64,000 nucleotides of DNA from assembly GCA_013350335.1 (NCBI GenBank), contig CM023542.1, positions 4,394,025-4,458,024 of the forward strand, given 5' to 3'. The first letter of the stretch is position 1. Each line of letters opens with the position of its first letter. The DNA comes from Chimonanthus salicifolius (taxonomy: Eukaryota; Streptophyta; Magnoliopsida; Laurales; Calycanthaceae). Under the pieces are notes generated by a model. It had not been told where the DNA came from, did no database searches, and was given only the letters and a program-made list of their open reading frames with translations. Below, one piece after another: positions 1 to 11,312 of this stretch. The position numbers and the translations under genes were made by a program.

Positions 1-337
1 TAATAATATATAATGCTTATTCTTAAAATAGGGATCCTATGGAAACAGTACTTGCTGTGTTTTATGTTGGTCTTTTAATCTATATCTTCTGCAGGGAAAG
101 AAAAATAGAAACCTGTAATAAGTAAAGGACTATATTGTATCCCATTGAGCTTGTCGAATTTGATTTGTCATCTTTTAGAATATAATTCTTGCTTCTTAAG
201 ACTGGGATCATAGGTAAAGTAATAGCTGTGTGGTTGTCATTCTTTAATTCTATCATCTTCAGCAAGGAAAGAAAGGAAAAAAGGTCCTCTAGTGGGTTGC
301 TAAATTCAATTTTGTCCTTTGCTATAAACTGAGCTTA

Positions 338-550
338 TCAAACTGATTTGCTATTAATTGCAATTTGATTCTCCATTTGCTGAATGCCACCAGGATATAT
401 TAATTTATATCCTCCAAAGGTGTGCATTATAATTCCACTTGATAGTGTTGCAAGTTGACTCTCCTTTACATATAAAATGTTGTCAAGATGATCACCGACA
501 ACTAAGAGATCCATTTGTGGAAAACGGGTACTGTTTGATGGGGGCCTCAT
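338..550 (-). other. Antisense open frame with protein-like composition, unassigned
   Basis: A 70-codon open frame on the minus strand reads like protein rather than random AT-rich sequence, with segments such as LLVVGDHLDNILYVKE and GGYKLIYPGGIQQMENQ. It has no recognisable domain, no clear partner exons on the same strand and lies antisense to the upstream gene. It may be a gene fragment captured in an intron or chance. Confidence 0.15.
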
Positions 551-667
551 TACTTCATTTAAGATAACGAAGAATCATCTGCTCTTTTATCAGGGACATT
601 AGGATGAGTATTTGATTATTTTTGTCTTTCTTCTACTCATTTTATCTAGGATTTTCTTTCTTTTCAG

Positions 668-3600
668 GATTTACCTGCTTCAAGTGGCATAATGCAAGTA
701 AGAATTATCTTTTGTGTGGCATGCATCACTCTTTGGTGGATATTAGACTTTAATATGAGCACTACCCTGTAGTTTCTAATAATGTCATTTATCTTGAAGA
801 CAATGGGAAGAGATAAGAGATTGGAATATGCTGCATCTTTCCAGAGTTGCTACTTCTTTCGGCTTCTTTACTATGCAGGGACACAGTATCCAATCATGGG
901 TGCTCTAAGGTAAGATTCTTAGTATCAGTAAGTTGTTTTACTATTTTTGGGTATTTTGATTTGCCAGCATGTTAGCACAGTTGTTCAACCAAGGAATGAG
1001 CTATGATGACATAATCATGCATTTACATAGCCATCCTCGTTCAAGGTTTTATACACTGAAATGTATTAGTATCATATGCTGTTCAATATTGAGGCTTTAT
1101 TTCAATAAACTTCAGTTGAAATTGTGTCCATCTAAGAGCTCTGAGTGTATCCCCCTCCCACACGCAAGAGAGAGAAGAGTTAGTAGTTGAATGACAAATC
1201 AATTTATTTCTAGTTTTCGAAGTGCCAAAGGCTACCCAATGACACTATAATGTAATATAGGTTGTACATGAATACAACTGCTGAATGTGCATTCCCAGTT
1301 TTACAGAAGGAATTTCAGAAAACTTTACCGGTACAAATATCCTTATAACCCATTTTGCAATAACATTAGAATATTATGACGATTCAAAAAAAGTTTGCAG
1401 AGTTTTTATAACTGCATGATATATGAAGTATAATTCACAACTTCTTCTATGTGTTTTACTATTTATAATGCTATTTCTTACCCAATGTGGTTCAAAACAT
1501 CAATGTATGTCAGCATGTTAGCCCCTATCACTGGTGAAATTTGACCCCCTCCCCCTCCTCCATCCATCCCCATTTTTTTGGAATTGCAATATTTTTTAGA
1601 TCCTATATTCGAGGTTTGGTAAAAGGGGGGATTCTTGTGCTATATTTGCGAGATAGGTAGTCTCATGCTAGAGACACATCGCAAAAAAAGAAGAAGAAAG
1701 AAGACATGGGTTACACATCCAGAGAAAGGACATGTGGCTTTCTTCCAGGTTCCTTTTATTGGTGGGGGATAACAGTTGTTCTCTTTTAGGGTTATTTTAA
1801 GAGATGCCTTGTATGTGATATTATAGTTACCTAGTTCATAGTTCAATTCACAGTTGAATTCGTAGTTCACAATTTGATATGTATTATGAGTCACTCAATT
1901 CATTGGAGGAGGTTCATTTAGTTCATTTTTCAGTTTGTCAATATCATGGTTCCATTTTTGCTAGAAGTAATTTAATTAATACAATTTTATTTGTTTTGAA
2001 GGAGTTAGGAAAAATGTAGCCAAGCTAGTAGAGTTCTGTGTGATAAAAGGATCCCACATTGTTTAAAAGGACAATTTTGTGAAATGGTTGTCAAACTTGC
2101 AATGATCTATAAATTTAAGTGTTAGGCAATGAAGGGAAGACAAATTGGCAAAGTTAAGGTAATGGAGATGCGAATGCTACATTGGATGAGTGTATTAGCT
2201 TTAAAGATTGAGTTGAAAATGACTCAATAAGGAGGAATTTAAAATAAGCACCGGTTGATGGCAAATTGAGGGAAACCCATTTTAGGTTGTTTGGCAATGT
2301 AAGTAGAAGACTAGAGATGACTCCCGCGTGTAAAGTTGAGAGGTTAGAAATAGCATACACTAGGAGATGAGGTAAACCACTAAAAGCATGGAGGAAATGG
2401 ATAAAAAATGACATGATAAATAGTGGAGCAACATATTACAATTTTTGACAGGGTCAATTAGAGAAGTACTCGAAAAGACAATCCCGATTAGATGGGATTT
2501 TAGCATTTGATGATGATGGCAATAATGATAATGGTTGGCCTAAGTCAATCCTCTTATTGATAAATGAGAAATGATAAGTTGTAAATAACCATAATAAGAT
2601 TAGGTCCTATATATCCACCATCTATTGGTGGAAATTTGAAGTTAAAAAATATTCTCTTTTCAATGGATTGTGGATATGCAGGGCCTGACCTACTATGGTC
2701 AAGACTCATGCACTTGATCATTTCTCTTGATAAATTAATATTATGCTTACGACTAATTTTTAACAAACCTTAAATGACTTTATTCAACCCTATATATTGA
2801 CTTGATGGTGAATAAAATTATTCGTTATCTTGTCATATGACATTTGTTGGTAAATTCTCTAGAGATAAACTCCTTTTTAAATGAAGACTTTTTCTTTGGA
2901 CTTCAGCAAAAGAAAGACAGACATTTTAGAAACCATAAAAATGTTAACATATTAAATTTAAATAAACTTGGAATTAGAATGTTTTAAATGAAACTAATTA
3001 CTTATGCCATCGAATTCGTGACCTACTTTGAATTGGCATTGACCTATTTGAAGAATCGAATTGCAAATTATTAAAATATACTAATTTATAGTTCAGTACC
3101 TGTTAAAACAAATTAGGTAACCAAGTGTGAGATTGAGAGAGGATTTGCCTTCGGGCTTATGCTTGTCACCTTGTTATTTTCTCATTCTTTTTCTTTAGAT
3201 CAATATAGTCACCTTCCTTTTCCTCGTGGGACAGCCATCATTTTTGAGCCACATAAGTTTTACATGTCCTTGTGTGATATATTTATGGATTTTTTAATAT
3301 TTTTTATTCCGTAGTTTGGATTTCTCTCTCAGCTTCACAAAGATTGGATGTTAATTTTATTGTTGGAGTGACCCTAATATAGGTGGCAAATTCTTGTTGT
3401 GACTACTGTAGAAGTTGTTTATGCTGTATTATTGAAATTATACCTGTCGTGGCTTCCGTATACCCAAACAAACCATTTTTTTGGATAACAAGGGTATCCC
3501 TGAGGTATGACCCAACAAGACTAATCCCCTAAAGCCCGCACCGCCATTGCCCACACAGCCCGCCCAGATAAGTCGCTAAGATATCTTTGTGTTGTTTTGT

Positions 3601-4207
3601 ATTGTCATTTATTAATATATGTAGGATACCTTTTTATTTCAGGATGTCTCATCCATACCGTTACGAGCTCTACAAGAGGGTTGATGAACCCTCAGGAAAA
3701 GAGAAGTATGCCATTCTGGCTACCTTCCCAGAAAAGCCAACAGGTGACCAGATCAATGATGCGTTCGAAGGGAAACCAAGGTACGCTCTGTTAGATGATC
3801 AGGTGTGGGGATTTTTTCTTATGATTCTATCAAATTTTTACTCTGGCTCTTATCTTTCCAATGCTTAATCCATGTTTCATTTTTAACTGGTAAAATTTCC
3901 ATGATACCTGCAGAAACCAAGCAAAAGCAACTTCTGGGATATGGTATGGAACTCATTGTCTGAACATAAGTGATTGTAAGCGAGTGTTCATTTGTTAATC
4001 AACATGTTTCTGTTGTAGGGGTTTCTTGAGTGGAATATTTTGAGAGCTTTCGCGCGTGCCATTCTACATTCCAAGGCAGACACAGAGAGATATCCTTACG
4101 TCTGCAGCATAGCTATTAACTTATTTGATTTGATCTTAATGATTAATGGTCTTTTGTACAATGGTTTTCCGATTCTGGTTTTGCAGATGGGAGTGAATAT
4201 AATGTAA
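668..4207 (+). CDS. Unrecognised upstream plant gene, 3' exons (exons 668-697, 800-909, 3643-3802, 3914-3943, 4019-~4207)
   Basis: Five short blocks join with consistent codon phase across GT-AG boundaries. Block 668-697 reads DLPASSGIMQ. Block 800-909 holds YAASFQSCYFFRLLYYAG. Block 3643-3802 begins MSHPYRYELYKRVDEP and ends in ALLDDQ. Block 3914-3943 reads KPSKSNFWDM, and the block from 4019 begins GFLEWNILRAFARAI. The last block stays open to a TAA at 4205-4207, but a donor near 4110 is also possible, so the true 3' end is uncertain. The intron at 910-3642 carries an RTE-type LINE tail. The peptide looks like a conserved protein (charged, tyrosine-rich, typical plant codon use), but I cannot assign a family. 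The 5' part of the gene lies left of the window. The exon at 668-697 is the weakest call. Confidence 0.5.
2100..2525 (+). mobile_element. RTE-type LINE 3' remnant
   Basis: Broken + strand translation reads RLFGNVSRRLEMTPACKVE followed by KPLKAWRKWIKNDM. This is the arrangement at the C-terminus of plant RTE reverse transcriptases (a W/LFGHV..RR motif, then G..K..W...KDM). The segment ends in a GAT-rich tail (ttgatgatgatggcaataatg), as RTE elements do. It is degenerate with stops and lies in the intron of the upstream gene. Confidence 0.5.
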
Positions 4208-4232
4208 CCTGTAAATATTTCCATCTAAGATG

Positions 4233-4472
4233 CAGGGGTAGAAATATCGCCCGAGATATCCTGTATCTGCCGACATATCTAGGATTTTGGACGCCCGATA
4301 TATCTCGGCCGATACGAGATATATCGTTCGTACAGGCAAGATCCTAGGCTGATACGGCCGAGATTTAACAAAAAAGAAAGAGAGAAATATCGGCCGACAT
4401 TAGCCGATATTCGTGGAACCAAGATCTCGGCCGAGATGCAGAGATCTCGGGCCCAACGTTTTTTAACCCCTG
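4233..4472. mobile_element. 240-bp hAT-like MITE with 8-bp target site duplication
   Basis: The terminal inverted repeats are CAGGGGTAGAAA at the left and TTTTTAACCCCTG at the right. They are flanked by ctaagatg (4225-4232) and ttaagatg (4473-4480), an 8-bp duplication with one mismatch. The interior is full of short palindromes built on cggccgag and gatatatc. No coding capacity. 8-bp duplications and CAGGG-type ends are typical of hAT elements. Confidence 0.75.
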
Positions 4473-4739
4473 TTAAGATGTAAGAGAAAATACCTTTTTT
4501 TGCTGATGTTTCTCTTACCGCCGAATAGGACATTTGATTTTGTACATCATTTAACCCGAATGAATCACTTGGATATACAAACAAATCACATTGGAGAACT
4601 TCTGCACATGTACTCATTCAAGTTAAACAATCTCAAATTTTCATAGTTCAATGGCTCAACAACAAAGGGAATCATCCTATCTTTATGTTAAGAATAATTT
4701 TCCTCTCATTTTTGTTTAGTTTTCAAATTTTTATAGAAA

Positions 4740-6080
4740 TTTAGCTCGAGTCCGGTTGGGTCACTATTGGTTCAATAAAATAAAATTTGAATTGGATCAG
4801 ATTAGGTCCTTAATTAAAAAAAAATTGGATCGGATTTAATGAGAAATATACAATCACTATTACTCTCTCTGTTTCAATTTAGTTTTCTCGTATGTATTTT
4901 GAAATTGTTCCAAAATAGTTGTCTCATATGCATTTTGGAAGAGTTAAAAGTGTGTGTGAGAGAAGTTCATAAGCCTTTCGAGAGACTTTTCTTAAAAATT
5001 CAAATTTTTAAAATGAGACAGAGGAGTATTGTCTAAAGACAATATGACTTGAACTGATTTATTCGTCCCACTCCATTGGCACCTTACCTTATCTACTCTT
5101 ACTAAACTTGACTCGTGTATTAAATGGATAATCAATTTGAACAACCATAAAAAAAAAAAATTGATCTGACTTGTATTAAATTGGGTCAAGTCGAACTCAA
5201 AGTTTTCATATTTTGACTAAGTAGGCTTAGCTTAATTTACAATCCATGTTAATTCAAACTACAACTTATTTATTAAATGGTTGATTCAACTTGACTTCCA
5301 CATTATCTAAATTATGTATTAAATAGGTTTAGCCAATTTAAAATAACTTATTTATTAAATGAGTGAATTCAACCTGAGTGTTTTAAATCAGGCAATACAA
5401 GTTATTGATAAAATACTTTATTTATTAAATGGGTTGATTTCACTCAAGAGTATGGTGAAACTTAAATGGTTGTATAGAATTTATTTATTGAACAGTATAA
5501 TCTATGTAATACTTATCTTGACTTATTTATTAATTAATTTAACTAAATTAGACTTGATTCATTTATCAATCAAGTTTTTCTTATTTAAAATAGTGATAAA
5601 ATAACTTTTAAACTAGAAAGTAAATTCTTAAAAACTTATATTTCAGAGAAAATTTTCTGTTACATTTATTTTTCCATTGAAATTTATTCTCTTAAAAAGC
5701 AAAAAGAAGTTTCTTTATTCTCAAGTCTAATCTGAAGTTTCTACATACGCGAAGAACAATTGAAGTCGGACCCACATTTGTACAACACAATGCCTTCCTT
5801 CCTCGTGTCCAATACTCCACTGTCCCCTTTTCTTCGTTTGCAAGGAACCGCTGAACCGTTGGCACAGCTTTTTGACGAGTTCTTGTACCTCAATTTGTGT
5901 GATAATTCCCATAAATCTTATTAAAGCGTATTTCAAAGTATTAGATTCTAAAATATTTAAAAAACAAAAAATGATTTATCTAATTGAAATAATATTGTAT
6001 AAATTTAATCTTTAATTTATTGATTTTTAATAAAATGAATTCTAATATATTCAGAGACTTGATCAGACGCAGAGAACATT
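4740..6080. other. Intergenic AT-rich sequence with degenerate tandem repeats
   Basis: Between about 5100 and 5560 the motif ttatttattaaatgg followed by a ttgattcaacttgac-like stretch recurs every 50-70 bases with heavy decay. Nothing coding is recognisable. It separates the unrecognised gene from DCL4. Confidence 0.4.
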
Positions 6081-6319
6081 AAGGTCATTTCCCGATTTAT
6101 GGGCATATACCCCGCTACTCCAGTTCATAAAAAACTCATCTCAGCTGTCGTTTTACCTACGTTCTTTCTTCTTTTGCACAGGAGTTTGCTTGCGGACTTT
6201 ACTTGACCTGCACTGATCGTTCTTCCTTCTTTTAAAAAATACTGAAAGTTCCCTTCCCCGCGCCTTCTCAATTGAAAGCAGAAGTACCTGCAACCCAAGT
6301 TCCTAAATCCGCAGAGGCC
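6081..6319 (+). promoter_or_regulatory. Probable DCL4 promoter-proximal region and 5' UTR
   Basis: This stretch lies directly upstream of the inferred DCL4 start and shifts from AT-rich flank to a pyrimidine-rich leader (cttctttcttcttttgcac and similar runs), common in plant 5' UTRs. A weak TATA-like catatacc occurs near 6104. The frame is open back to 6272, giving an alternative upstream ATG there. No transcription start can be read from the sequence alone. Confidence 0.3.
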
Positions 6320-6437
6320 ATGGCCGACTCGACCTCTCCGGAAAGAACGCATGAGGAAGAAGAAGAAAAAGAAGCAGGAGCATTGAGGTGGAGAGCCTCG
6401 GAGCCGGCCTCCAAGGACCCGAGAACCAAGCCAGAGG
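6320..6437 (+). CDS. DCL4: DCL4 exon 1 (N-terminus)
   Basis: Starts [16 protein letters not shown], an acidic poorly conserved leader, and ends KDPRTKPE, which aligns with the conserved KDPR stretch just before the helicase. The strong donor is gg|gtaaga at 6438. It leaves one base of a split codon where exon 2 needs two. A weaker donor at 6388 (ag|gtggag) would restore phase but drops the KDPR segment. Confidence 0.75.
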
Positions 6438-9400
6438 GTAAGAAGCTGGTCATTCTCCTAATTACTAGATTTAGATGGTGGGGTCCTTCGTAATCCGGGG
6501 GGGTCTTTTCAGGTACCAGCTGATGCTCAGTAAGAAGGCGGTGGAGCAAAACATAGTCGTGTATTTGGGGACTGGATGCGGAAAGACGCATATTGCAGTG
6601 CTGCTCATCTACGAACTCCGGCACTTGATACAGAAGCCCCAAATCAATGTCTGCATCTTTCTCGCCCCCACCGTACACCTCGTTCGTCAGGTGACCTGAC
6701 CTTCAAATTTTTTTTCTTCTCTTCTTTTCTTTTTATCTTTTACTTCTGTTCACATTTGGGTGGGCGGGCAGGCGGAAGAGTACCTGATGTAGTGAAATCC
6801 AGAGTTGTCTGCCTCCTTTTGATTTTTGGTTTTCTCATTTCTTTCTTTCCTTGTTGTTTTACTGAGAATGTAATGTTATGGGCTTTTAAGCTCTTATGAT
6901 TGTTTTGGAAAGACGCAAGGCTTTGCTGAGAAGTTTGGTCCCCATGTTGGGTGCTTGAAGTTGTTATATTTTTGGCTTTTGCTTCTGTTTCTGTTTCTGT
7001 TTATGATGTAATGAGGGTGTCTGAAGTGTTTATGGTCGGCTAATGGAAGTTATTGAATTTGAGACGATTGTGTGTTTGCCAGCATCTCAATTAAATAGAA
7101 CAGAAAGAGTTGGTGACATGTGGGCGTCCCTTCGATGCCTAATGATGGAAGCCATTATGATTGGAGAATGGAAATTTTAGGACTACTTATATGTCGGTTG
7201 TTGATAAAGCCTTCTTCCTGTAATAAATCATGCATTTGTCTGGACTTTTTGTCTTTGAAATATGTTTGGCTCAGCTGCAGGGTTTGAGTAAGTGGCTGTT
7301 ACAAAATGGTTTTTGTTGCCTAGATGGGGGGGAGGGCACGGGGGGACGGGGGTGGAAGAGTCAGTGCAAAATTGGAAAATAACCATTTAACTCCTCAATT
7401 AATTAAAGCATATATAACAAGCATTCACATCATAGCAAATTGAACCACATGGAGCATAGAGAATAATAACATAAAGCTCATGCACCACAAAGGAGATGAG
7501 AAGAGATGGAGAGATACAACCCGATTTTAACGAGGTTCGGTGCTCCGGCCTACGTCCTCGCCCCAAGCCACACCTGAGGATTAACTCCATTGACCCATAC
7601 TCCTTTCATGTGGAGAATAAAACTGTTACACTGATCTTCGCTCTCCTCTCCTTTCCACCCTAGTCCCAAGGGTTCCCTTTACAAGATCGGAAAATGACCT
7701 TTCCCTCTTGTCTTTCCCAACAAGGTCCATCGACCCTTCACTCCTTTCTCTCAGAAATAAAAATTTACAATTTAGCCTAGGAGAAACTCTCACAAAGATA
7801 CAAATTTTGGCTCACTCTAGAGTTACTCAAAATGATAAGAACAAAGATGGCTCAGCAAAGTGTATGCAAGTTTGGGTGCTATGAGCTCTAACTATAGGCA
7901 ATTATCTCTTCTCTAGTTCTTGGCTATGGGAGTGGGTGGTATTCTCTCTCTTTCTCTCTTTCTAACCATCACTTCTTCCACCTGTTTAACTACTCATGAC
8001 TGGTATTTATAAGAACATTTGAATGTGTTATCGTTCACATGCATTAAATGGAGAAGATGACCGTCCTTGAAACACATTTAATGCGTCACCTACTTGATCG
8101 TTGCCGCCAAACAGTCGATGCTTCCATAGAACTGGTTGGGTTTGGGCCTGTTCAATAAGTATTCAAGTTTGCACAGGCAACGGTCCATGTGTAATGGTTG
8201 ACTATAGAATAACAAAGACTAGCTCTGTTTTGCACATGTTTGTGCAATCAACAATTACATTGCCTATCAGTCGACAGTAATTTATCAGAGACCAAATATT
8301 TGTTACAGTCACATATACAGTCACCAGTTGCCTGTACAACTACTGTCAACGGTGTCCTATCTAGGATTGACTGTAATATTTTCCATGAAGTTCAGTCACG
8401 GGAATGTGCTTACCAGTGGACTGGTTTGGTCTTGAATTACCTATTCATTTAAATGGTCTTACACAACTCTTTTGATATTCAATGTTTCGGAGCTGAGGCC
8501 ATGGCTTTGGTCTTACACAGTTCATATGATATTCATTGTTTTGAATTGAAGCCAATGTTGGTCTTACACACCTTTATAATATTCAATGGTTTAGGCTGAT
8601 GCTAATGTTTGTCAGTCTATAGTGTTGGTCTTGTACAGTTCATTTGATGTTCAATGTTTTGAACTGAGGCCTATGTTTGGTCTTATACAACCTTTATAAT
8701 ATTCAACAGTTTAGGTTGCTGCTAAACTAGTAATATTGGGCTTACATAGTCTTTTTGATATACAAATGGTTTAGACTAATGCCAAGATTATTCACTGACA
8801 AAAATGGTGGTCTTACACAGTCCTTATGATATGCAATGGCTTGGACTGCTGCCACAATTATGGACATACACAGTTCTATATAATATGCAATGGTTTAGAA
8901 CTGCATCCATGTTGTGGGCTTACATAGTTCTTTTAGATATGCAATGGTTTAGAACTAAGGCCACCATATTGGACTTACAATGTTCCTTTGATATAGAAGT
9001 TGGTTTTGAACAGATACCCCTTTACCTAGGAACCATTTAATCTATTCAATACTGGTCACATGATCCTAGGGTCTCTTTAAGGTCAGGTTTGAGCCAAGAT
9101 GTTCATCATTTGAGTAACTTTATATAAAAGCCTAAACACTCTTGTCCTGGACCTACCCAAACAAAACTTGGACTTGATCTTCAAAGGTCTTCTGTCAGCC
9201 TGTCAGCTTCAAGCTGCAAGTGCTCCATCTTCTTCATCTTTATCAGCCCTTTGATATGAGTTGATGCCTTGATCTTTCACGGGCTAATTTCTTCTTCTTC
9301 AAAAGCCTTTTGATAGTCTTTATGCTCGGTCTTTCACAGGCTTTTCTTTCTTCTTAATAAGCCTTTTGATCTTCTTGATTGCTTGGTCTTGCACATGCTC

Positions 9401-11281
9401 ATCTTCAAGAGCAGTTGTCCATGAGTCTTCAGATTTGTGCTTGACTCTGCTCTTCAGTCTTCATGATCCTATGGAGTCATTTGATATTTCCTGTTCTATA
9501 GCACAACTCCATGAAACCATTAGCAGCACAAGTCAATGGTTTTGTTATCATCAAAATATCTTTTTAACCTTGGTTAGAATCCACTTGGGGCTTACAGTTT
9601 TGACCCCCATTGCTTTCCTTTTCGATAGTAACTTTTCAACATCCTGAACTCTATCGTGGAGATATACAAATTCACCAATATATTCTTATTGTTTTAAACA
9701 TTTTCAAATAAAATTTTCCATTTTATGTTTCTAATCTTTATCATTTTAGACTTCATAAAGGAAAATGGAACTGACGTGGACTCATCTAATGGTTCAAAAT
9801 CATTATGGCAGCCTATGGATTCTGAAACTGTATCTTGAAACTGTGCTTTCTAGAGAAGCAATGTAGAGATGTTTTTTCTTGTCATTGTATGCCATCTTGT
9901 CCTCATTTGCTAGTATCCAGTGATATGTAAAGATAACTAAAATGCATGAATTGAGATCTAGGGGTCAATAACAAACACTGTCTATATGAAGCAACATCAT
10001 GGCCAATGTTAGCAAATTGTTGTCTGAATATGGTCAAATAAAAAAAGAAAGAGAAATTTGGGTTATTTTAACTTTCAATGGATTTTTTGTTGTAATTTTT
10101 TGTAAGAAAATATTCCAGATTTAGCAGTTTAAGACAGTTGGCATTAGTAGTTAAGACTTTTTTTTTTGAACCTTTTAGTTGGTCGATGAAAGTTCTTGAA
10201 AAACATTGTGACTTACTTGTATTTAGCATTTTAAGACCTCGATTTTTAGTAGCTCATCACTCTTTTTTTTTTTTTTTTTTTTAAATTTTAAATTTAATAG
10301 GTTATGCTAAAGTTAGTATAATTCATGTGCAGGTTATTTTGCTTTAGTTTTCAGTATCATTTAATAAGATTTGTTACCTATCCAAAAAATGTGGTGTTTA
10401 GTGTTTTGTTAGATGGGAAAACTCTAAATCCCATAGGGGGAAAACTCAAAATTGATTACTTACATTAGGTAACATATTTAAACTCTCAGTCCAACATTTA
10501 TTTTGATCTTCATACTTTAATCTCTCTAAAAGGTTCCAAGATGGCCCTAGAGATGACACAATGCTCTGCTAGGTTTGCCACATGGGAATATCTTCCCAAG
10601 GATAATGTAAACTCTGATATCCCTTTTTGTTTGTAATGTCTGTGAATAGCTTGGAGAATAAGAAACCATGTCTCTCTAGACCTCTTCAACTTGAACTAAT
10701 AAAGCCACACATGCATAAGATCCTTTGCCTTTGTGGGAATGCCCATACCACATTAGAGATGAAAAGTAAAATAACCAAACCTTTGATGCAAAAGAATGGT
10801 GGAGGCAATGATGGTCAAGATTCTCAACTTTGAGGCATAGGATGTCAGTATTGACAATCATATGTTGCTTTCTTCTTATTGCATTAGAGAGGCAGTTCTC
10901 CCAAATGAAATAATTTACCAAAGCCACATATATGCTCTACTTAAATGTTTTAGAATTTTTTATTCATTTTTATTTGGGAAATGGACTTACGCATTCAACC
11001 TATGATTTCTGATGTGGTAGAATGAAAGAGTAGATTAAAAATGCTGGCCTTTGATGGTGACAATAACCTTTCTAAAATGGAAGAAATCAAGTTCCCACAA
11101 TAATTTTAGTTGTGTAGTTTAAGAAAGTTTAGGTACTTTCAGTGTTGATTAGGATTAAGATGATTTTACATTAATATATAAATCTGGTAGAGAAAATCTT
11201 GCATGCGTGTTGTCTATTGATGAGTGTTTGGGTTCTCGTCATTGAAAGAGAACTATACTCAAATCTACTGTTGAAATTGGA

Positions 11282-11312
<31 letters not shown>

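Noticed and set aside
6268..6678. 136-codon minus-strand frame over DCL4 exons 1-2
   Set aside because: Exact antisense of the helicase exons; no domain of its own.
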